This document shows, in pieces, positions 1-10,520 of a stretch of 64,000 nucleotides of DNA. The notes below the pieces were generated by a model, which was not told where the DNA came from, made no database searches, and saw only the letters and a program-made list of their open reading frames with translations. Positions within the stretch are counted from its first letter, which is position 1. Every line of letters starts with the position of its first letter. Made by a program: the position numbers and the translations under genes. The stretch is from Brachycybe producta (Eukaryota; Arthropoda; Diplopoda; Playtdesmida; Andrognathidae), in contig JAUPFP010000010.1 of NCBI GenBank assembly GCA_036925085.1, forward strand, positions 4,878,996 to 4,942,995, read 5' to 3'.

Positions 1-204
1 ATTGCAAACAACAAATGCTGTATCATAATTCAGTATATGACATTTTTTTTCTTCTTCTTCTTGTTTTCAGATCGAAATCTGTTTGTTGGTAACGTCTACC
101 GCATTGCGTGTCCTATTTAACTAGACATGAGAATCGACTCCAAGGTCAATTTAATCATGTGAGTGTCCACTTATCCTGTGTTTTTTTGTCGCCTTTTAAT
201 TCGC

Positions 205-546
205 TCGCTCACTCTCTCTCATTCTCTCTCTTTCTCTTTCCCTCCCTTTGTCTCTTTCTCTCTCTCTCTCCTTCTCTCTCTCTTTATGAGAATAATTTTG
301 TGTTGTGGGATTGACATTTGTATTATTCATTTTGTTTTTATATATGTGCATGTATGTGTTGTAATTGTAATTTGATAGATTTTTCTTGGTATTTTGTTTC
401 TCTCTTTCTCCCTTCCTCCCTCCCTTCCTCCCTCTCTCTCTCTCTCCCTTCCTCCCTCTCTCTCTCTCCCTTCCTCTCTCTCTCTCTCTCCCTTCCTCTC
501 TCTCTCTCTCTCTCTCCCTTCCTCCCTCTCTCTCTTTCTCTCTCTC
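205..546. repeat. Pyrimidine-rich (CT/CCTT)n low-complexity tracts
   Basis: Two tracts, about 205-285 and 397-546, consist almost wholly of CT dinucleotides mixed with CCCTTCC blocks on the plus strand. Open frames across them (Leu/Ser-rich on plus, Arg/Glu-rich on minus) follow from the repeat and are not genes. Confidence 0.95.
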
Positions 547-1614
547 GATGAGTAGAGAACGACCGTGATTTTTTTTTCTACCACAATTTCCTTTCTGTTT
601 GTTTTCTATTTATGCATTCGAATGACTCGTGACCACAATATGGAAACATACAATTATATTACATTGTCAAATGAAATATATAATAAACTTTTAGCAGTAG
701 ATAAAAAAAGGAATCAACATTTCAATAAAAGAACTGAGCACGAGAAGCGTAATTTTTCTTCATGTTTTTGAATCAAGAATGAAACATTAATTTTGACTTA
801 CACGTGTTATTAAACCGACTCGTTCAATGCTTTTCAATAGAAATGACTGAAAGAAATGTAGAAGATACGAAGAACGAGAATTCCAACACGGCCTGTTGTA
901 TTGGTTCATGTTGTTTTGACACCAGTGGCGGCCACCGTGGACTGTACTTTTCTGCAATGCCCACTTACATACCTTTCGCTAAACCATTCGAATCGTGTCG
1001 CCATTCAAAAAAGAAAAAGAAATTAACAAAAAAAAAGTCGAAAATGAATCCGATAACTGAACACACACACACAAATTAACCTCACATTATTATTCGATGC
1101 CAGCGATTAATAATTTGGTTTCCACTGATGAACTTTCGCGTGTCAAACACACGGAAATATATTGAGCCACACTTAAGATTATTATTTATCAAACGCCAGA
1201 GAATTAATACGAACGAATTACAATGGAGAACGAGAAGAAAAATAAAGAGAAATCAGGAAACATTTCAACCCGTCTTATGTGCTTGATGATGAAAACGAAA
1301 GATATACGAGAGAAAAAAAAGCTGTTCTTAACAGACAATAAGCCCTAATTTTTAAAACTCTAATTTTCTTTTTAAACAGTAATACAAATTTCTTAAAATA
1401 GCAATAGAAACGTAATTTAAATAGTGAATGAAAAATCCTTATCAAATAGCATCCACAGTAATAGCCACTAGAAGATAAGGGAGATTAAACCATGAGCTCT
1501 TTCTTCGTGATGTAAAAGCTCCTCCTGATAAACGTACGTTAGTTTCGCTGCCAAACACCGACTGAAGTGTAGTTTTACATAGGCGACGCTCGCTACCAGT
1601 AGATATAACAAGAG
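547..1614. other. Gene-free AT-rich DNA
   Basis: About 1 kb of AT-rich sequence with scattered A runs and a short (CA)n near 1063-1075. I see no open frame with protein-like composition, no RNA gene and no relation to the retroelement families found elsewhere. A short GC-rich stretch, about 1608-1682, rich in CCGCCG, begins at its right edge and runs into a T run. Confidence 0.6.
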
Positions 1615-1689
1615 CTGTGCGCCGCCGAGCGAAATCGCCGCCGCCGGTGTTTTTGAAGCTCACAACGCCGCCGCGCGCCGCCTGGCTTT

Positions 1690-1915
1690 TTTTTTTTTAT
1701 TTTAAACCCCGCCCGGTAGCGCAATGGGAAGATCTCGATTGCGGTGTTGGGAGTCCCAGGCAAGATAATATTAGAGAGGATATAAAACTCCGCCCCTTCT
1801 TGTTAATGCTGAATTTTGCCGCCCATTTTTTGCGCGCCCTCTGTTGCCAGCCTCTACTTTTTGCTTACTTCATTACACAGCCATTCACAAACCAATGCAA
1901 TAATTTGAAATAAAC
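1690..1915 (+). repeat. SINE-like dispersed repeat with tRNA-like head
   Basis: The unit begins after a T run. At 1717-1728 it contains TAGCGCAATGGG, which fits the Pol III A-box consensus, and near 1746-1756 a weaker B-box-like GTTGGGAGTCC. A second copy of the downstream body lies inverted at about 10975-11165: the segments around GAAGTAAGCAAAAAGTAGAG and TTATATCCT match as reverse complements, and both copies are bordered by the same AT-rich AATAAATA-type tail. Two dispersed copies show that this is a repeat. The tRNA origin of the head is an inference from one good and one poor box. It is not a tRNA gene, because no cloverleaf arms pair around it. Confidence 0.5.
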
Positions 1916-2105
1916 AATTATAATTTAACTATTATAATAATTTAAAAAATGAAATTAATATTGAAATGAAATAAATAAGTTTGAAAAATAAATAATTTTA
2001 AAAAATACAAATAAATAATTTTAAAACATAATTTTGAAAAATAAATAAGTTTTAAAAATAAATAATTTCGAAAAATAAATAATTTTGAAAAATTATATAT
2101 AAATT
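1916..2105. repeat. Degenerate AT-rich AAATAAATAATTTTGAAA-type repeat
   Basis: Irregular copies of the unit that becomes a clean minisatellite at 2526-2765. It also resembles, in inverse orientation, the AT-rich flank at 10895-10975 beside the second SINE-like copy, so it is probably the tail of that repeat family. Confidence 0.6.
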
Positions 2106-2190
2106 AAGCCAGGTCTGTGTGTGTGGGTGTGTGGATTTAACACTGTACAACACCCTTGAAGCACGTCGGAATTTATATAAAGTTGAATAA
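2106..2190 (+). repeat. Copy 1 of a dispersed repeat also found at 2800-2885
   Basis: Begins GCCAGGTCTGTGTGTG, continues through a (GT)n run, a segment reading TGTACAA, and then GAAGCACGTCGGAATTTATA. The same order of blocks is present at 2800-2885. The rest of this stretch, 2191-2525, is purine-rich on the plus strand with no gene visible. Confidence 0.65.
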
Positions 2191-2525
2191 ATGAACCAAT
2201 TTTTTCTCAAGGTCAACTATATGTTGAACTCTTCCCATCCAAGAACCCCATAATATTAAATTGGAGAGGGGAAAAGGTTGGAAAGTGTAGAGGGGGAGGG
2301 GAGAAAGAAACGTGGAGGGGGAAAAAGTGGGAGGGGTGACTGAAATTGAAATGAAAGGAGTAAAAAAAGGAACAACCGACGCGCATGCGCACACCAGAGA
2401 AAATGAAAAGCTCATTTTCTCTTTCAAATATAAAAAGAGGAGGGGATAATAGTAGCAAAATTAAATTACAGTTTATCACAGGCAATTGTGCCCAGCATTA
2501 GAATTTCTACTAGTACTTACCACTA

Positions 2526-2765
2526 GTAAATAAATAATTTTGAAAAATAAATAATAATTTTGAAAAATAAATAAATAATTTTGAAAAATAAATAAATAAT
2601 TTTGAAAAATAAATGAATAATTTTGAAAAATAAATAAATAATTTTGAAAAATAAATAAATAATTTTGAAAAATAAATGAATAATTTTGAAAAATAAATAA
2701 ATAATTTTGAAAAATAAATAAATAATTTTGAAAAATAAATAAATAATTTTGAAAAAGAAATAAAT
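2526..2765. repeat. 21-bp minisatellite, about 11 units
   Basis: Unit of 21 bp containing TTTTGAAAAATAAATAAATAA, repeated about eleven times with few differences. Because 21 is a multiple of three, the minus strand reads as an endless 7-residue peptide repeat. That frame is an artefact of the repeat. Confidence 0.95.
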
Positions 2766-2830
2766 ATTAAAACAATGAACAAATTAAGAAATAAATATTT
2801 AAGCCAGGTCTATGTGTGTGTGTGTGTGAT

Positions 2831-2950
2831 TAATGCTGTACAAACAAAGACAAAAACCGTGAAGCACGTCAGAATTTATATAAAATATACCGATACAATA
2901 TATAAATTCCGACATGCTTCAAGGTTTTTGTCTTTGTTTGTACAACATTA
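2831..2950. repeat. Long inverted repeat (hairpin-forming, MITE-like)
   Basis: The left arm 2831-2882 and right arm 2898-2950 are reverse complements with about four mismatches over some 50 bp, separated by a loop of about 15 bp. Both arms begin and end with TAATG.TGTACAAAC or its complement. The left arm overlaps the repeat shared with 2106-2190. The structure resembles a short foldback element or the palindromic tip of a small DNA transposon. No transposase is nearby. Confidence 0.75.
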
Positions 2951-2988
2951 GGTCAGACAGACAGAAAGACAGGGCTTAACATATATAT

Positions 2989-3910
2989 TGAAACGATCAG
3001 TCCAGGAGCGATCCTGGGTCGCTTACCTTTTCCTGGATCGTTTATTTTTGTTTTTAGAATGGCATGGACTTTTGTCACCCCTCTGTACTATCGTACAGAT
3101 GGTTGACTCAGTTCTCTACAGCTAACAATTCCAATATCCTGTTTGGGTCCTCTCCTCCCAATCCCACCTCTTAATACAAAAAGATCATACTGATAAGCAG
3201 TAGCATTAAGTCAATGAGGTTGTATTTTTCTTGGAATATTGGTCTTTAATTAGAATGAGTAATTTTTCTATATTTTGCTGACCACTGGTCAATCACATTG
3301 ATTGGCCAGTTTGGTTTTTGATTTCAATTTTACCCAATCAGAGCATACTGAGAAAGTGTTCTCATTATCCTCTTTTTGGGTATAAAAGGCCGTGTATTTT
3401 TGTGTAAATCAAGCACTCTTGAGACAGCGAATCTATGCTCAAGTTTGTTCAGAGTCTTTTGAAGACTAAAGAACAGTTTTTTTGAAGACTAAGGAAGCAC
3501 TTTTTGAATTGTACTCTTAACACTGAAATTATGCCGACTGTGGCCACATTCTGTATATTATGAGAATAAATGGTTATGAAGAGTAAAAAGTTGCCAAGTC
3601 TAATTTCTTTTTACTTATCGGATAGAACGAAAGTTCTAACAACGTCTTCATCTCGAATTACCAATCCGGGTGAAAACCCGGATCAACACTTCTAGATGCA
3701 ACTTCAAGGGACTAGCTTTTAACGGGCGAAAGCCCGAGGGGTAGCAGACAGCTAAAAGATCCATTTTACTGTAAAAGTTCAACAAGGAAGAACTTGTGAG
3801 GAATAGGAAAAGGGATTAATTTATTCCCTTTCTCCCGAACCAGGATAAAATAAGCGGCTTAGCCAACTCCTTTTTGGTATATTTTATCCACCACAAGGTG
3901 GTTCGTTACA
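2989..3910 (+). repeat. 5' LTR of B1
   Basis: Runs from TGAAACGATCAG to GTTCGTTACA, so it is TG...CA bounded. It begins with a perfect 16-bp palindromic hairpin CCAGGAGCGATCCTGG (six-base stem, GCGA loop). The U3 part carries nested palindromes around GACCACTGGTC and GATTGGCCAGT (about 3280-3312), CCAAT-like boxes, and a TATA box TATAAAAG at 3381-3388. A poly(A) signal AATAAA lies at 3565-3570. This is the promoter and terminator of the element. Confidence 0.9.
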
Positions 3911-3914
3911 AATT

Positions 3915-3933
3915 TGGTGAAGGCGCCGGGTAG
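3915..3933 (+). promoter_or_regulatory. Primer-binding site of B1
   Basis: TGGTGAAGGCGCCGGGTAG lies a few bases after the LTR end. It starts with TGG, as a site complementary to a tRNA CCA end should. It is nearly the same as the family A site TGGTGGAGGCGCCGGGTA at 40374. I could not assign the tRNA with certainty. Confidence 0.75.
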
Positions 3934-4007
3934 TTGAACAACTTGTTACTCCGTGAGCTACAAAAATCGTGTTGAAAAACACGCAGCAGAGAATCATTGA
4001 CGTCAGA

Positions 4008-5173
4008 AATGACTAGCCTTCAGAAACTACTCAAACGGTCTTAAGGAAAACTGTCTTAAGACTTAAACTGTCTAAGGAAAAACAGGATGAGTTGGTTCGT
4101 CAAATTTTGGGCGACGAACGAAGCGAGAAGAGAGTGGGCTCGATCAACACTGAATTGGAATTGATCGAGCCCGGGCGAAAGACCGGTCTGGATGAAACTA
4201 CCAAATGGACACCGGACCTGGGACCTACGCCATACTCTGAGAGGAATTCTCTACATCCTCTACAGGAATTTCCAAAGTACGAAGGCGACGAGAACATCCT
4301 CCTCTATGTGGAAGAATTCGAAGACATCGCTACCGCACATGACTGGAACTCCCTGCAGCGATGCAGACACTTCACAGGGCTCTTACAGAAGCGTGCAAAA
4401 AAATGGCTTGCACACTTCTGCTCTGCTTACGAGGGACAAGAGATCACCTCGTCGATTATGAAGGAGGGAATCATCGCTGAATTCTTCCTACCAGACCAAA
4501 AAGTCCGCATGAAGGGTCTACAGGGAAAAGTATGCAGAAATGTATCGGAGGATTCACCCAAATGACGATGAATCTTTGCTGATAGCTACGCTCCGAAAAA
4601 GTCTGCTACCAGCACTTCGAAAACATCTGTATTGGGTGCCAAAGGATCGGTATCACGAGTTCTTTCACTTCACCACTCAAAAATTGATTTACAAGACATC
4701 GGCTGGGACTACAACTAAAACGGGCACAAGCCAGTCGAGTCAAGTAAAACAACAGTCAACCTAAAACTTCAAGCAGACAAGACAGGACGTCAAACCCGCC
4801 TGAAAAGGCTGACAGCGAAGGACCAAAACAAACCAACAAGGAACATCAAAACAGACAGAAAACTCCTTGAAATAAACCCCAGGGGCTGCTCATCTGCTAC
4901 TGATGTTGGGAGGCGGGCCACATGGGTCGTGACTGCCCAATTCCTGCTAGACCAAAACCGGAACAAGGAAGGAGCATTGCTGCAGCTACACCGACACCTG
5001 TAAACAGAGTCAACGAACTGTTGGCAACAACGGCGACAAAATTTTCGAATTCTGTCAAAGTTTACGAAACTCACATCCTGCCGAATGGTATGAGAATGGT
5101 GCCTGTCAACATCAATGGAGTGACATACTATTTTCATGAAGAAAATCTAACCGAAGAGGTTTTAAACTTCTAA
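4008..5173 (+). pseudogene. gag: gag remnant of B1
   Basis: Structural Gag protein that would form the retroelement particle. It begins at ATGACTAGCCTTCAG (4008), which matches the start of B3 gag, then jumps to the equivalent of the LSKEKQDELVRQ segment, so an internal piece is missing. The capsid part, about 4068-4565, contains the WNSLQRCRHF..LL..AKKWLAHF core typical of Ty3/gypsy retrotransposon Gag. The frame then shifts (4540-4764). The zinc-knuckle region near 4900-4930 is damaged: only the GHMGRDCP end is recognisable. The C-terminal tail ends in LTEEVLNF at 5173, as in the other B copies. Non-functional. Confidence 0.85.
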
Positions 5174-5196
5174 GGGCGCCACTCAGCCCCAAAGTA

Positions 5197-6658
5197 GTGA
5201 CGCCCGAAACCAAAACAATTAAGGAAAAGGTTAATGGAAAAATCGAAGTCAACTTGGAGAGTCATCAGGAAGTCCAAGCTGCAACTTGGCAACAAAAGGA
5301 AGTCTCCGAGCTACCATGCGTTATGTGCATCGAGGTTCGACAGGAGGGATCTATAGGGGAACCCACAGACCTGTGCCAAAATGACCGACATACGGTGGCT
5401 GCAAAGAAACAAAAAGGAAGCCAACCTGTAGCATGACAAGAAGCCTCAACAAAACTGACATCAAAAAAGGACATTGCAGTTGGAATCGAAAGTCGTATCT
5501 TCCATGAGAAAGGTCAACTCAAGAAACCACTGCAAAGTGGGGCTGTCAAGACATTAAAGGGAAATGTTGAAACTAAGCCCTTTAGGGAACAGGAGTCAGT
5601 GAAAAGGAAAGTAATTGCTCCTGCAAAGCAACAGGAGTTAGTGAAAAGGGAAGTAACTGCTCCTGTAAAGGAACAAAAAGGGAACTTTCCAACTGGCCTC
5701 AGAAGTTGTATCGTATATGGGGGATGCCAACCAACAGTGCCACTGGAAAGTGGGCTCATCGAAACATCTAAGGTGGATGTCATGGTGCAGTTCGATGGAA
5801 AACAGGTTGCAGTGAAGCTAGGAGTAGCTGCTCCTGAAAAAGGAGAGGAACATCTTCATAGGGGAGAGATGCCTCGAAACAAAAAGTTCAAGGGCAGAAC
5901 TAAAAGGAGCATCTTTATAGGGAAGAATCGAAAATAGAAAAGTGTCAGGGTGGCACTAAAGACGATCAGGGTGATCGTCAAAAACCAAAAAGAAATAAGG
6001 ACAGGTAGTCCAAAAAGGAATTCAGGGAAAATACACGCGGGCAGGCCGAAAATATCTCTATGGGAGAGACATCTACAGCCTCCCGTGTGCAAACATGGGT
6101 AGGAATAACGATTGAGAACGTTAAAACTCAATCGACTCCTAAAAAGGAACAATTTGATGTTAAAATCTCATCAAGCGATGAAATAACGTCCAAATTGTGT
6201 AAAGGAGAGGGCAACATTCAAAATTGCCGCTATACGGAGCACCGCCTGGTGGGAGAAAAAGGCAAAAGAGACTTTTTCGATAGAAGCTCCTCCCACTTCC
6301 AGCCGGAAATCGAATCTGCAAGCCCCACAGGATCACGTGAGAGGCCGATCGCCATTTTGGACACTACTTCAAATTGTGATTCTACAAAGAACGGTCACGT
6401 TTCACAATTCATCAGAAAAAAGAAAGTGTCAGCATCCAAATTATGAAGTTTCGGAAGGACGATGTTGAAGACTAATGGGAATACGAATGCTGGAGGACCT
6501 CGCCATCCTTTCGACAGAGGCAGAACCAGGAGCCAGGGATCAACAGGGACGTCTGGAGCCTGACCACTAAGACAAGGACCAGGAACGGAATGGATCGGCA
6601 CAGACCAGTTCCAATCCATGCCAAGAAACTGGAGGAACGAGTCAGCGAGGAAGTGTAA
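5197..6658 (+). pseudogene. ORF2 remnant of B1
   Basis: Equivalent to the N-terminal and extreme C-terminal parts of the long ORF2 of B3. The frame opens about 23 nt after the gag stop, at GTGACGCCCGAA; copies B2 and B5 have ATG where this copy has ACG. Successive open pieces are 5197-5436, 5599-5937 and 6060-6446, so there are several stops and shifts. Around 6446-6483 the sequence jumps from the K-rich segment to the final R-MLEDLxIL segment. This removes the terminal globular domain seen in B3. The stop is at about 6569. Function unknown. Confidence 0.75.
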
Positions 6659-6659
6659 C

Positions 6660-7205
6660 TTTGAAATTGTTTAATTTTTTATTTTGGGGGTTAAAGAAAA
6701 TAAGGGATTTCTTTTTGGGGAAAAAAAATTAAAATTTTGGATTTTTGTTTTGTTTTGTTTTGGGGGAGTTAAAAAAGGTTTTAACTGTTCTTGTTAGTAA
6801 AAATTTAAAAGGAAAAGGAGTTTTCTTTTAACTTTATGTTTATTTTAGTCGGGGTTTTTAGGAGGGAAATTTAATTTTAATTTGAAAATTAGAATTCGTT
6901 GATACGTTTTTATCTATTCGTTTAAAATATTTATCGTTTGGGAAAAGATATCGTTTATTTTTAAATTTTGCATTGGGTATGTTCTAGACGAACTAAATTA
7001 AAAATATTGGGGGTTGTTGATTTTGGGGGTTTAAGGGATTGCAGAGTTAAAATCAACTGATTAATTAATAATAATGAAGATTTATCGTTACAAATTGTGT
7101 AATTTTTGTTATTTTTATGAAAAGTGAAAATTTTTCAAAAGGGTTTTGTTTTGACTTAGTGTGGCTGCTTACTAGGGTGAAGTTCAGGGACGAACTTCAG
7201 GCTTA
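6660..7205 (+). other. Non-coding 3' region of B1
   Basis: AT-rich, with TTTTGGGG-type runs and no coding frame. It corresponds to the non-coding stretch 32977-33530 (minus strand) in B3, so it is a real part of the element and not an insertion. Confidence 0.7.
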
Positions 7206-7580
7206 GCTGGGGGAGTGAAACGATCAGTACAGGAGCGATCCTGGGTCGCTAAGTTTTTCCTGGATCGTTTATTTTTGTTTTTAGAATGGCATGGAATTTT
7301 GTCACTCCTCTGTACTATCGTACAAAGGGTTGACTCAGTTTTCTACAGCTGACGATGCCAATATCCTGTTTGGGTCCTCTCCTCCCAATCCCACCCCTTA
7401 ATACAAAAGATCATACTGATAAACAGTAGCATTAAATCAATGGGGTTGTATTTTTCTTGGTCTTTAATTAGAATGAGTCATTTTTCTATATTTTGCTGAC
7501 CACTGGTCAATCACATTGATTGGCCAGTTTGGTTTTTGATTTCGATTTTACCCAATCAGAGCATACTGAGAAAGTGTTCT
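7206..7580 (+). repeat. Polypurine tract and truncated 3' LTR of B1
   Basis: CTGGGGGAG immediately precedes TGAAACGATCAG at 7216, as expected for a polypurine tract next to a 3' LTR. The LTR matches the first part of the 5' LTR with few differences and stops abruptly after GAAAGTGTTCT at 7580, before the TATA box. Unrelated sequence follows, so the U3 end, R and U5 are missing. Confidence 0.85.
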
Positions 7581-7934
7581 GTTCCAAATTTTAAAACAAT
7601 ACACGTAAAAAAGAGGACCAAAACGTGGTCAATCACTTCACTTGTTCCTTTTCTTAAGAGCAATCACCATCTTCATTTTCAAATTCTCCAACTTTTGTTT
7701 AAGTTCTTCGAATTTATTAAGTTTTTCCATTTTGTGTGTTTTCATCTTGTGTTACCTACAAGTCATCGGACACTACAAGTGTGTTTGTGTGTGCACCTAG
7801 CCTTCAAGACTTTTACCATTTCTTGTGACCAATAGCAGAGTGATCGGTCACTGATTTCTGCTATTGTTAAGAAGTGACCAGCAGCGGGACAATTTAAAAA
7901 GTAAGACTCTTTCTACTTCTTCGGACAATTAACT
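7581..7934 (+). other. Non-coding leader upstream of an unrecognised coding remnant
   Basis: No repeat match elsewhere in the window. Near 7828-7868 a perfect ten-base inverted repeat (CAATAGCAGA ... TCTGCTATTG) encloses GTGATCGGTCAC, a possible hairpin or protein-binding site about 70-100 bp before the first ATG at 7935. Confidence 0.4.
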
Positions 7935-9650
7935 ATGTCAGGTAGAGGCTCTTGGAGAGGAGGCAAAAAAATGTCGGCTTCCTCTAGTGAAGAAGATGTT
8001 GAGAGTGGAACAGCGGGGACTGTCGAACCCCTCTCACCTCCTACCTGTAAACCACGAATGGCGGGCACCGCCAGTGTGCCTACGATGAGGTGAGAATCAC
8101 CAGCCACATCTTCTAGGCACCGCACCTTCTCCGAGCCGGAAAATTTTAGCCAGCGAGGGGAGAAGTGCCCCAAACCCAATTTCAAGCAACCAGCAAACGT
8201 CAGACGTGAAGGGAGGCTGGATGCTCCCAGCAGCAATGTTCCTTTGGATGTCACGACGTCGAAACATTATTGGGAAAAGCGGGAGGACCGAATCGACATA
8301 AACCCCATGGCGTGGGGTGTCACTCAAGCCTTCCTTGACAGCGTTGCACCTGGACAACTCCTTCCTGGTGGGGCCGCCACGAGAGGTAAATGTGGGGAGG
8401 TGGGTCGATACCCACCCCCTCAAGGATCTCCAGCTGGAGCTGCAGCAAGAGGCCGCCTTGCAGCAGGCAGCCAAAAATAAAATCCAACGCGAGGAGAGCC
8501 TGGCCTACCTCTGTGTGGTCTGCTCCTGCCTCAACGAGCTGGGTCTGCCCTGCACAGGGCAACTCCCGAAGGAGAAGCTCTTGCAGATTGAGGACCACAT
8601 CCAAGGGGCTCGACAAGCCGCACCATCAGCTATACCATCGCCATCACCTTCCAGCTCTCCATCCATAGTAATAACCACCCTGTCTGGATCTTCCTCACAC
8701 TCGATGATGCCCCCAGAACCATTCCAACACCAGGAAATGTCACCAACATCTGGCACTCTGCTTCCTTCGCCAGCGCCCTCCACTCCATCTGTGATGCCAC
8801 TGCCTCCTCCTATCACACCATTATCCTCACCACCAAATTTGCGATGCACCCCGCCACTGCATAAAGATGTCGCCATGCCGCTCTTTTTCTCCGCCACCTC
8901 CAGGCCATTCTCCTGGGAGATCTTCCCGTGTGCCTCTGATGCCTCCACCCTCCACCGATCGCGCCAAATTCTTAAGGAAGCAGAAGGCCATCACAGACCT
9001 TCTGCAAGACATCATGTGGGAGGGAGGTGATCCAAGGGAGGCATTGTGACTTCCCCAGGTAGCGGCAAACCAACGGAGGTTCTGAGTAGGGGATTGGCCT
9101 GAAAATGACAGTGTCAGTGAGCCCGCGACATGGCCCGCTGTGCCGCTGTGCCACGCTAGGCCGATCACAGGCACATCTGATAGCACGAAGGCTGCAGCCT
9201 CTGAACCACCACGACCGGCCACACCGCCCACAGTACCCCCTGCCGGAACTACTGTGAGGCGGTTACTGCTGAATCGTCCTTTCCGAATGGCCACCTCCGG
9301 CAAAAGGCTCCTCAACGATCGCTGGGTCACTCGGCAGTGCAAAGTACACTCTGCCAATACCCTCTACGTGGGACACATCGCTTTGGAGGAAGGGTTCCTT
9401 CGATTGGACCTCCCTCCACGGGAGCGATATATTATGGGGCTCTCCCGCCAGGCAAACACCTTTGTTACAATAGTGTTCCCGAAGCGAAGGATTGTCGATA
9501 CCTTGAGCTTCACTGAAGACTCCATCGACACAGCTATGTCCGCCCTCCTGGGGCTGTCGTTAACTCCGTCTTTGGGCTGCCAGCAGGATAAACATTCCAC
9601 ACCAGTCGTACCTTCATCCTGGAACTAGACCCCCGCTACAGGACCGCCAT
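7935..9650 (+). pseudogene. Unrecognised broken coding region, possibly gag-like
   Basis: I do not recognise the protein. The plus strand is coding-like over 1.7 kb but changes frame several times. An Arg/Gly/Ser start (SGRGSWRGGKK) at 7935 is stopped by TGA near 8092, and the same frame continues to about 8340. A second frame, 8317-8850, has a helical Gln/Ala/Leu/Glu-rich segment and then a long Ser/Pro-rich linker. A third frame, 8900-9049 and 9140-9628, contains KFLRKQKAITDLLQDIMW and a hydrophobic/charged segment. Base composition is GC-rich compared with its flanks. A Gag protein of a third retroelement is possible because an LTR-like segment follows at 9980-10520, but no zinc knuckle or pol is visible. 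Confidence 0.4.
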
Positions 9651-9979
9651 CCTGTGAGATGCTGCTTGGGAATTCTACACAACAAGTGGTCCTCCAGGCG
9701 AATCATCAGGGACCGGAACATCCATAACATCTTCCACCGGGACCTGCCGGACGATCAGGACCAGTGGCTTTCAGCTGCCTCCTGCTATCGATGAGCCCAG
9801 TTTCAACCACCCATTCGGGTAGTGTCATCAAAAATTTTTACAAAAAAATAAAAAAATGTTGCTAACACCTATGTATTTTTGTAATGCTCAAACAAATTAT
9901 ATACCGTATGTTTCTTTAATAGGTGTTCACCAACCAGCGGACTTTCTAACTTCATAATTTTGTGTTTTCAGTCTTTATT

Positions 9980-10520
9980 CATTAGAGGGCACTGACACTC
10001 TTGTGCCAGTGCTCTTCAAAGTGTACCTCTGTACAAAGGTGCGTCCACACCCACCCATGTCTCTCCCACTTGCAGAACTGGACCCTTCCTCCACTTTTGG
10101 CTGGAGTACGAGGACGTACTCCAAGCAAAGTTGGAGGGTATGTAACACCCAGCAACCCCTGTTCCGACCAAAACTATAGCCTGGGGGTAAACAACTCCTG
10201 GTTGTCCCTCCCTCCTCTCTGACTCACACTTCTGATGCACATCGAAGTGGCGGAGTGATACACTTAGAACCATGGTCACTTGGACCTGGTTACACCTCAT
10301 AGGTATACACAGGTCCAAGGTATAAAAGGACCGTGTTCCTTCCGTTTCCTTGTCTTTGCTCTAAAATTGTATTACGTTGAATTTATCCGTACCACATCAT
10401 GGGCATGAGGACGCACCTTTGATCAAACTGTTCATCTTTGTAATCTTGATGTTTCTTGACAAAAATGAATAAAAGTGTTACAATGAAAAACTGTGTTGTC
10501 TTTATGTTCAGTAACTAACC
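9980..10520 (+). repeat. LTR-like promoter/poly(A) segment of an unplaced element
   Basis: Contains a TATA box within GGTATAAAAGGACCGTG at about 10319-10335 and, about 130 bp further on, AATAAAAGTGTTACAATG, a poly(A)-signal-like sequence followed by TGTGTTGTC. This is the U3-TATA-R-poly(A) order of an LTR. No second copy is found in the window, so the ends are not defined. It may belong to the same element as 7935-9650. Confidence 0.35.

Larger units (their letters stand above)
2989..7580 (+). mobile_element. B1: pol-less LTR retroelement (family B), decayed
   Basis: Order: 5' LTR 2989-3910, primer-binding site 3915-3933, gag remnant 4008-5173, ORF2 remnant 5197-6658, AT-rich 3' leader 6660-7205, purine tract 7206-7215, truncated 3' LTR 7216-7580. 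It matches B3 (32100-39127, opposite strand) in LTR, gag and ORF2. No protease, RT or integrase lies between gag and the 3' LTR. Compared with B3, gag has lost part of its N-terminal coding sequence and ORF2 has lost most of its C-terminal half between about 6446 and 6483. Confidence 0.85.

Noticed and set aside
318..584. Open frames of Leu/Ser (plus) and Arg/Glu (minus) composition
   Set aside because: They are translations of a CT-rich simple repeat and have no protein character beyond the repeat.
1711..1760. tRNA gene
   Set aside because: A-box-like sequence is good but the B box is poor, and acceptor and anticodon arms do not pair; kept only as a SINE-like head.
2510..2782. Minus-strand frame with a repeated 7-residue peptide (FIYFSKL)
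   Set aside because: Produced by the 21-bp minisatellite whose unit is a multiple of three.
8505..9357. Long minus-strand open frames opposite the coding remnant at 7935-9650
   Set aside because: They mirror the GC-rich plus-strand coding composition and show no better protein character; the plus strand has the RG-rich ATG start.
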